This document shows, one piece after another, positions 58,077 to 64,000 of a DNA stretch of 64,000 nucleotides; positions within the stretch are counted from its first letter, which is position 1, and each line of letters starts with the position of its first letter. A program made the translations under genes and the position numbers. The notes beneath the pieces are model-generated. The model was given only the letters and a program-made list of their open reading frames with translations, had not been told where the DNA came from and did no database searches. Location: NCBI RefSeq assembly GCF_003946385.1, contig NZ_RHOE01000002.1, positions 1-64,000 of the forward strand, in the 5' to 3' direction. This DNA is from Loigolactobacillus zhaoyuanensis. GTDB taxonomy: Bacteria; Bacillota; Bacilli; Lactobacillales; Lactobacillaceae.

Positions 58077-60740
58077 ATGGCTGACGAAAAACAAATGTCA
58101 ACTAAGTACGATCCGCAACAGGTTGAACCTGGGCGGTATGAAGAATGGCTCAAAAAAGATTTATTTAAACCAAGCGGCGACCCAGAAGCAAAACCGTATT
58201 CAATTGTGATTCCACCGCCTAATGTGACTGGTAAATTACATTTGGGACATGCTTGGGATACAACGTTGCAGGATATGTTGATCCGGCAAAAACGGATGCA
58301 AGGTTATGACGTTTTATGGCTGCCAGGAATGGATCATGCCGGAATTGCTACCCAAGCCAAAGTCGAAGGCCATTTACGGGAAAAAGGGATCACGCGTTAT
58401 GATTTAGGCCGCGAAAAGTTTGTCGATGAGGTCTGGGATTGGGTCCATGAATACGGCGATATTATTCATCAACAGTGGGCTAAGCTAGGTATTTCAGTCG
58501 ACTATTCACGTGAACGCTTCACGCTGGATGATGGCTTATCACAAGCGGTGCGCAAAGTCTTTGTGGAACTCTATAAAAAAGGCCTGATCTATCGCGGCGA
58601 ATATATCATCAATTGGGATCCGCAAGCACGGACGGCGTTATCGGATATTGAAGTGATCCATCAAGATGACCAAGGCGCTTTTTACCATGTTAAATATCCC
58701 TTTATTGATCCCGAATTTACTTTTGAGGGTAAACATTACATTGAAATTGCGACAACGCGGCCAGAAACCATGTTTGGTGACGTTGCGGTGGCAGTAAATC
58801 CAGATGATGAACGCTATAAGGACTTAGTTGGGCGTGAAGTTTTATTGCCATTACAAGGTCGCCATTTACCGATCATTGCTGATCCTTATGTGGATATGGA
58901 ATTTGGTACTGGGATGGTAAAAATTACGCCAGCACATGACCCTAATGATTTCCAAGTCGGTAATCGGCATGACTTAAAGCGGATCAATACGATGAACGAG
59001 GACGCCACCATGAATGAAAATGCTGGCAAGTATCAGGGTATGGACCGTTTCACGGCACGTAAAGCAATGGTCGCTGATTTAGAAGCTGAGGACTACTTAC
59101 TACGGACTGACCCAATTGTCCACAGTGTTGGTCATTCAGAACGGACAGGCGTCCAAGTTGAAGCCCGCTTATCGACACAATGGTTCGTCAAAATGAAGCC
59201 GTTGGCCGAAGTTGCTTTGAAGAACCAAGCGGGTGCTGACCGCGTTAATTTCGTGCCAGAACGCTTTGAAAACACCTTTACTCAGTGGATGGATAACGTT
59301 CATGACTGGGTCATTTCACGGCAATTATGGTGGGGCCATCGGATTCCTGCTTGGTATAATAAACAGACCGGCGAAACTTATGTCGGGATGGACGCTCCTG
59401 CTGATCCAGAAAATTGGGAACAAGATTCTGATGTGCTAGATACTTGGTTTAGTAGTGCTTTATGGCCATTTTCAACCATGGGTTGGCCGGATACTGATGC
59501 ACCTGATTTCAAACGCTATTTCCCAACTAGCACTTTAGTGACCGGCTACGACATTATTTTCTTCTGGGTTTCACGGATGATTTTCCAAAGCCTAGAATTC
59601 ACAGGCAAGCGGCCATTCAAACACGTTTTGATCCATGGTTTGATTCGCGACGAACATGGCCGTAAAATGAGTAAATCATTAGGTAACGGCATTGATCCAA
59701 TGGAAGTGATCAAGAAATATGGTGCTGATGCTTTACGCTGGTTCTTGAGTACCGGCTCGACGCCAGGTCAAGACGTGCGCTTCTCCTATGATAAAATGGA
59801 CGCCGCGTGGAATTTTATTAATAAAATTTGGAATGCCAGCCGCTTTGTGATCATGAATTTAGGTGATGATACAACTGCGACGATGCCAGCAGCGGCACAA
59901 CGTGACTTAGCTGATCGTTGGATTTTAAGTCGGTTGAACGAGACGGTTACAGAAGTGACGCGTTTATTCGATGATTTTGAATTTGGTGAAGCTGGCCGAT
60001 TACTTTATAACTTTATTTGGAACGATTTGTGCGATTGGTATATTGAAATGAGTAAAGAAGTTTTGTACGGCGATGACGCGACTGCAATTGCCAATAAGCA
60101 GCAAGCATTAGCCTATGTTTTTGAACAAACACTTAAACTATTGCACCCGATCATGCCGTTTGTCACTGAAGAATTATGGCTACAATTACCACACGTTGGT
60201 GATTCAATTGTTACAGCAGCCTATCCAGTGGCACATGCGGAATTAACAGATACTGATGCCGTAGCGCAAATGTCGCGTTTGATCGATTTGATTCGGTCAG
60301 TACGTAATATTCGCGCTGAAGTTAATGCACCATTATCTAGTCCAATTGACGTGTTGATCAAAACAACTGACCAGCAAACACAGGCGATTTTTGAAAATAA
60401 CCGCGAATATATCGAGCGCTTCGTACATCCGAAAGCCTTGACAATTGCGGCGAAGGTTGATGCGCCGGCATTAGCGATGTCAGCAATCATTACTGGTGCT
60501 GAGGTATATGTGCCGTTGGCTGAATTGATCGATCTGAATGAGGAAATCAAACGGATGGAAAATGAAGCTGCCAAGTTACAAGGCGAGGTTACACGCGCCG
60601 ATAAAAAGTTAGGCAACGAGCGTTTCGTGCAGAATGCTCCAGAAGCTGTAGTAGCTGAACAAAAAGCTAAACGAGCTGATTATGCTCAAAAATTAGCTGC
60701 TGCTAATGAACGAATTGCTGAGTTAAAAGCTAATTTATAA
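58077..60740 (+). CDS. valS: Valyl-tRNA synthetase
   Basis: ValS charges tRNA(Val) and edits threonine. With ATG at 58077 it has 887 residues. The HIGH motif reads [15 protein letters not shown], the KMSKS motif is [11 protein letters not shown], and an editing domain lies between them ([18 protein letters not shown]). A C-terminal coiled coil ends the protein ([17 protein letters not shown]). AAAGGGTG precedes the start; an in-frame GTG at 58068 lies within that site. Confidence 0.97.
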   Translation: MADEKQMSTKYDPQQVEPGRYEEWLKKDLFKPSGDPEAKPYSIVIPPPNVTGKLHLGHAWDTTLQDMLIRQKRMQGYDVLWLPGMDHAGIATQAKVEGHLREKGITRYDLGREKFVDEVWDWVHEYGDIIHQQWAKLGISVDYSRERFTLDDGLSQAVRKVFVELYKKGLIYRGEYIINWDPQARTALSDIEVIHQDDQGAFYHVKYPFIDPEFTFEGKHYIEIATTRPETMFGDVAVAVNPDDERYKDLVGREVLLPLQGRHLPIIADPYVDMEFGTGMVKITPAHDPNDFQVGNRHDLKRINTMNEDATMNENAGKYQGMDRFTARKAMVADLEAEDYLLRTDPIVHSVGHSERTGVQVEARLSTQWFVKMKPLAEVALKNQAGADRVNFVPERFENTFTQWMDNVHDWVISRQLWWGHRIPAWYNKQTGETYVGMDAPADPENWEQDSDVLDTWFSSALWPFSTMGWPDTDAPDFKRYFPTSTLVTGYDIIFFWVSRMIFQSLEFTGKRPFKHVLIHGLIRDEHGRKMSKSLGNGIDPMEVIKKYGADALRWFLSTGSTPGQDVRFSYDKMDAAWNFINKIWNASRFVIMNLGDDTTATMPAAAQRDLADRWILSRLNETVTEVTRLFDDFEFGEAGRLLYNFIWNDLCDWYIEMSKEVLYGDDATAIANKQQALAYVFEQTLKLLHPIMPFVTEELWLQLPHVGDSIVTAAYPVAHAELTDTDAVAQMSRLIDLIRSVRNIRAEVNAPLSSPIDVLIKTTDQQTQAIFENNREYIERFVHPKALTIAAKVDAPALAMSAIITGAEVYVPLAELIDLNEEIKRMENEAAKLQGEVTRADKKLGNERFVQNAPEAVVAEQKAKRADYAQKLAAANERIAELKANL

Positions 60741-60753
60741 GTGATCAACATAG

Positions 60754-60781
60754 AAGAAGCCTGAAATTTAGGCTTCTTTTT
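60754..60781 (+). terminator. Intrinsic terminator after valS
   Basis: AAGAAGCCT and AGGCTTCTT pair around GAAATTT and end in T residues. Confidence 0.82.
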
Positions 60782-60814
60782 GCTATACTGGAAAAAAACG
60801 AAAGTGGCGAAAGT

Positions 60815-62119
60815 ATGTACGCAGAAGATTATCAAACGGCACTGATAAAAATCCACAGTCGGCCTAAAATGCATAAAGAAGGCAGTCTAAAACGGATGCA
60901 ACGGGCGGTAGCAGCATTTGATCATCCAGAAAAAAAGCTGACCGCGATTCATGTGGCCGGGACAAACGGCAAAGGTTCTGTAGTTAATGATCTCCGTTAT
61001 TTAGCCAACGAACAGGGAATGACGGTAGGGACGTTTACCTCGCCGTTTTTAATGCGTTTCAATGAACGGATCAGTATTGATGGTGAACCGATCAGCGATG
61101 CGGATTTGCTAGATTTAGTTAATCAAGTTGGACCACAAGTGGCGACTTTGGATGCAGCTGCACCAGATGATCAAATTACTGAATTTGAGTTTGTGACGCT
61201 TTTGATGTTGGTTTATTTTGTGCAGCAGCCACTAGACCTTGTTATTATCGAAGTTGGCATTGGTGGCTTGACTGATGCCACCAATGTGATTACACCGCTA
61301 GTGTCCGTCATTACAACTATTGGTTACGATCATATGGCCTTATTAGGTGATACGCTAGCTGAAATCACCACGCATAAAGCTGGTATTATCAAGTCGGGCC
61401 AGCCGGTAGTGGTAGGTCGTTTACCAGCAGAAGCGCTAGCAGTTGTCACGGATACGGCACAACGGAATCAGAGTCAACTTTATCGATTAGGTGCCGATTT
61501 TAAAACAACCCGGCAGCAGGCCCTTGCTAGTTGGGGTGAGACCTTTGATTTTACAGGTTTACAACAGCAGATCAAAGGTGTTGAGCTACCAATGTTAGGC
61601 GATTATCAGGTCGATAATGCTGCGGTGGCGATCGCGACATTTATTTTGGCCTTACAGCAACTACAGCAAACTACTGATGCTAAGACAATTAAGCAGGGCT
61701 TAGCACAGGCCAAATGGTTAGGTCGGTTGGAAAAGCTAAATGAACAGCCGTTGATCGTTCTCGACGGTGCGCATAATGAACCAGCAATGCAGGCGTTAGC
61801 GAGTACATTACAGGCTAATTTTAGCCATTTAGAAATTTATATTATTTTTGCGGCATTGCAGGATAAAGCGACGGCGCAAATGTTGGCGATTTTAGAGCGT
61901 TTACCCAACGTCCATCTTATTTTGACTCAATTCACTGGTAATTCGCGGGTGGCATCGGTTGACGAATTGGAACAGGCCAGCGAACAAGAGTTGCCGATCT
62001 ACACACATTGGCAAATGGCGCTACAAGCAGTCTTGCAAGAAGCGTCAGCAGATGATATGTTGTTATTGACCGGCTCACTTTATTTTGTATCCGAAGTGCG
62101 ACACTATTTTGAAAGTTGA
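60815..62119 (+). CDS. folC: Folylpolyglutamate synthase / dihydrofolate synthase
   Basis: FolC adds glutamate to folates (and to dihydropteroate in some species). The 434-residue protein has the P-loop HVAGTNGKGSVVNDL and the folate loop TFTSPFLMRFNERI. The C-terminal Mur-ligase-like part contains LIVLDGAHNEPAM. The start at 60815 lies close behind the valS terminator. The next gene follows after nine bases, so the two are likely co-transcribed. Confidence 0.94.
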   Translation: MYAEDYQTALIKIHSRPKMHKEGSLKRMQRAVAAFDHPEKKLTAIHVAGTNGKGSVVNDLRYLANEQGMTVGTFTSPFLMRFNERISIDGEPISDADLLDLVNQVGPQVATLDAAAPDDQITEFEFVTLLMLVYFVQQPLDLVIIEVGIGGLTDATNVITPLVSVITTIGYDHMALLGDTLAEITTHKAGIIKSGQPVVVGRLPAEALAVVTDTAQRNQSQLYRLGADFKTTRQQALASWGETFDFTGLQQQIKGVELPMLGDYQVDNAAVAIATFILALQQLQQTTDAKTIKQGLAQAKWLGRLEKLNEQPLIVLDGAHNEPAMQALASTLQANFSHLEIYIIFAALQDKATAQMLAILERLPNVHLILTQFTGNSRVASVDELEQASEQELPIYTHWQMALQAVLQEASADDMLLLTGSLYFVSEVRHYFES

Positions 62120-62128
62120 GGGCTAACG

Positions 62129-62785
62129 ATGAAGGTACAAGGCGTTATTTTTGATATGGATGGTTTGATGTTTGATTCAGAGAAGTTATATTATCAAGCT
62201 AATCTTGCTGCTGCTCAGAAAATGAATTTGAATTATAGTGACGATTATTACGAGCGTTTCATTGGTGCTTCGGATGAAGATTTGATGGCATTTTTCCGGG
62301 AAGCCTTTGGTAGCGAAGCGCAAGTGCAGGAATTCATGCAACTGACCTATCAAGAAATCGATCAGGCGATCCATCACAACGAGCTACAAAAAAAGCCAGG
62401 ATTAGATGAGCTACTGGCGTTTATAGACCAACACAAGATCAGTAAAGCAATTGCATCGAGTAATTTCAAAACTAAAATTAGTGACTTTTTGACCGCAACA
62501 CAACTGGCTAGCCAATTTCCAACCATTATTTCAATGGATGATGTAACTAAAGGTAAGCCAGCACCAGAACTATTTTTAACTGCCTTAGCAGCTCTAGGGA
62601 CGCCGGCTGCTGAAACACTAGTGCTTGAAGATTCACGTAATGGGTTATTAGCCGCACAAGCAGCTGGGATACCCTGTATTATCGTGCCTGACCTAATTAC
62701 GCCAACCGCTGAAATGCAGGCGCTGGCATTGGAGATCGTGCCAGATTTATTTGCGGTTCGTGATTTTATTAAAAGTAATAGCTGA
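62129..62785 (+). CDS. HAD-superfamily phosphatase (beta-phosphoglucomutase-like)
   Basis: The 218-residue hydrolase has motif I DMDGLMFDSEKLY, motif II in AIASSN, the motif III lysine in KGKPAPELFL and motif IV LEDSRNGLLAA. A helical cap lies between motifs I and II, as in subfamily IA. The substrate cannot be deduced. Position behind folC does not settle it. Confidence 0.85.
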   Translation: MKVQGVIFDMDGLMFDSEKLYYQANLAAAQKMNLNYSDDYYERFIGASDEDLMAFFREAFGSEAQVQEFMQLTYQEIDQAIHHNELQKKPGLDELLAFIDQHKISKAIASSNFKTKISDFLTATQLASQFPTIISMDDVTKGKPAPELFLTALAALGTPAAETLVLEDSRNGLLAAQAAGIPCIIVPDLITPTAEMQALALEIVPDLFAVRDFIKSNS

Positions 62786-62856
62786 TTTCTTGCGTAGTTT
62801 AAGAGTAGGCGCTTAAAAAGTAGCGTTTAATCTTAAGCAGCGAGGAGCAATCACTA

Positions 62857-63534
62857 ATGTTAGCACTTGAAACAAACAAGCAACAGTGGCAGCCGCGGGA
62901 GCAATTATTATATTCAGGCGCGGCCAGTTTAACTGATCAACAATTATTGGCGATTTTATTGCGAACTGGCACTAAGAGTTTGCCAGTAATGACGGTGGCC
63001 CAGCAAGTATTACTGGCTTATCCGCAATTAGCAACATTGGTACACGCTAAAATCAGTGATTTAGAACAAATTAATGGCATTGGTCAAACCAAAGCGATCG
63101 AGCTACAGGCAGCACTAGAACTAGGTCGTCGTAGTCAATTATCTGCGCAGTTACGTTTTGGGACCATCACATCTAGTCAACAAGTTGGGGAAAAAATGAT
63201 CGCACGTTTTGCTGGCTGTCGCCAAGAACATTTATTGGTGGTTTATTTAGATACCAAGAATCAGATCATTAAGGAGCAGGAACTTTTTCGTGGGACGTTA
63301 AATGCTTCGGTAGCACATCCGCGTGAGATTTTTGCTTATGGGTTACAGATCGCGGCAGCACGGTTTATTTTAGTACACAATCATCCTAGTGGCATGACGG
63401 AACCTTCAAATTATGACTTGAAATTTACGCAACGAGTGGCCAATTGTGGTGACTTAATGGGAATTGAGTGTCTTGACCATTTGATCGTTGGTCGGCAGAG
63501 CTACAGTAGCTTAAAAGAACGTGGTGAATTATAG
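62857..63534 (+). CDS. radC: RadC family JAB-domain protein
   Basis: The 225-residue protein has an N-terminal helix-hairpin-helix region (ISDLEQINGIGQTKAIELQAA). The C-terminal MPN/JAMM fold has the metal motif VHNHPSGMTEPSNYD. The old link to DNA repair is doubtful; the function is unresolved. AGGAG lies before the ATG. Confidence 0.93.
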   Translation: MLALETNKQQWQPREQLLYSGAASLTDQQLLAILLRTGTKSLPVMTVAQQVLLAYPQLATLVHAKISDLEQINGIGQTKAIELQAALELGRRSQLSAQLRFGTITSSQQVGEKMIARFAGCRQEHLLVVYLDTKNQIIKEQELFRGTLNASVAHPREIFAYGLQIAAARFILVHNHPSGMTEPSNYDLKFTQRVANCGDLMGIECLDHLIVGRQSYSSLKERGEL

Positions 63535-63544
63535 ACAGCGCGGC

Positions 63545-63573
63545 TTGTTATTAAACCGGTATCATGGTAAGCT
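63545..63573 (+). promoter_or_regulatory. Candidate cspA promoter
   Basis: TTGTTA (63545-63550), 17 nt, TAAGCT (63568-63573). This would give a leader of about 108 nt before cspA, long as is common for cold-shock genes. Confidence 0.45.
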
Positions 63574-63687
63574 AAATATGTATTTTTGTTAGGTAATGGA
63601 TCAAAGTTTCATTAATAAACTTTCCCCATCGTACCAATCAGAATTACAAAAAAATTGTGTCAACGGGCACGAGGAGGATTTTTATTC

Positions 63688-63888
63688 ATGGAACAAGGTA
63701 CAGTTAAATGGTTTAACCCTGAAAAAGGTTTTGGTTTTATTTCTCGCGAAAATGGTAGCGATGTATTCGTTCATTTTTCAGCTATCCAAGGCGACGGTTT
63801 TAAAACTGTTGAAGAAGGCCAAGCTGTAACATTTGACGTTGAAGAAAGCGATCGCGGACCACAAGCGGTTAACGTTAATAAAGCATAG
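63688..63888 (+). CDS. cspA: Cold-shock protein, CspA family
   Basis: A 66-residue single-stranded nucleic acid-binding protein acting as RNA chaperone. It starts [19 protein letters not shown], holding RNP1 (KGFGFIS), and RNP2 follows in [12 protein letters not shown] at 63688 has GAGGAGG upstream; the same frame is open for 11 more codons but that part is the leader. The exact paralogue name is uncertain. Confidence 0.95.
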   Translation: MEQGTVKWFNPEKGFGFISRENGSDVFVHFSAIQGDGFKTVEEGQAVTFDVEESDRGPQAVNVNKA

Positions 63889-63900
63889 TCAATTAATATC

Positions 63901-63933
63901 AGACAACATCATTATGGTGTTGTCTTTTTTTTG
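63901..63933 (+). terminator. Intrinsic terminator after cspA
   Basis: AGACAACATCA and TGGTGTTGTCT pair with one mismatch and are followed by eight T residues. The last 67 bases hold no feature I can support. Confidence 0.85.
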
Positions 63934-64000
63934 CGAATTTTTTAGTTTATACGTCACATAACTTTTTTAAATCATGTCATTAATAGCTATCAATTTGGAC

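Overview
The window comes from a low-GC Gram-positive bacterium of the Lactobacillaceae. Supporting signs are the murA-mbl-epuA-yidD-DUF2969-rodA neighbourhood, a fused GshF glutathione synthase, a SufCDSUB iron-sulfur operon, two T-boxes, a Firmicutes-type S4 leader and a 6S RNA beside rarA. I cannot name the genus with confidence. Nearly all genes are chromosomal housekeeping genes. The accessory signals are an insertion-sequence end at 1-148, an integrase remnant with a possible small toxin gene at 29.9-30.4 kb, and two families of structured intergenic repeats.

Layout. 0-0.85 kb: IS end, repeats and a strong terminator. 0.84-2.2 kb (minus): murT, with no gatD beside it. 2.4-8.7 kb: tdk, then prfA-prmC-ywlC, glyA and upp. 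9.1-15.7 kb: the F1Fo ATP synthase operon atpBEFHAGDC, with a terminator-like hairpin between atpE and atpF. 16-21.2 kb: DUF1146 protein, murA, mbl, epuA, yidD, DUF2969 protein and rodA. 21.2-24.2 kb: a methionine T-box and metNIQ. 24.4-29.9 kb: sufCDSUB. 29.9-30.4 kb: phage integrase scar and a putative tiny membrane toxin. 30.4-36.6 kb: a leader-peptide attenuator followed by tkt-aroE-aroF-aroB-pheA. 36.7-44.9 kb: MATE transporter, PEBP protein, proBA, YbaK-like deacylase, DUF2785 protein, membrane GDPD and tag. 44.8-48.3 kb (minus): ppk2, usp, small membrane protein, 6S RNA and rarA. 48.5-53.3 kb: gshF, yueI, yktB, rpsD with its leader, and fRMsr. 53.4-57.8 kb: ezrA, then a NifS-type desulfurase with thiI. 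57.8-64 kb: valine T-box, valS, folC, a HAD phosphatase, radC and cspA.

Most interesting signal. Upstream of the aromatic operon is a consensus promoter, a good ribosome binding site and a 24-codon peptide ending in Y-L-Y-Y-W-F-F-K. The Tyr/Trp codons lie in a perfect 10-bp pairing with a downstream segment, and two terminator-like hairpins follow before tkt. This has the form of a ribosome-mediated attenuator sensing all three aromatic amino acids, in a lineage that usually uses T-boxes. The operon fits: transketolase makes erythrose 4-phosphate, AroF, AroB and AroE carry it to shikimate, and PheA opens the phenylalanine branch.

Second signal. A ~105-nt unit with two hairpins is tandemly repeated directly before the ribosome binding sites of prfA (two copies, 107-bp period) and rodA (three copies, 104-105-bp period). 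The hairpin sequences change between copies while pairing is kept, which points to selection on structure. A third family of ~170-bp elements at 200-370, 601-773 and 3148-3317 has outer stems of 12-13 bp that also vary in a compensating way. I recognise neither family.
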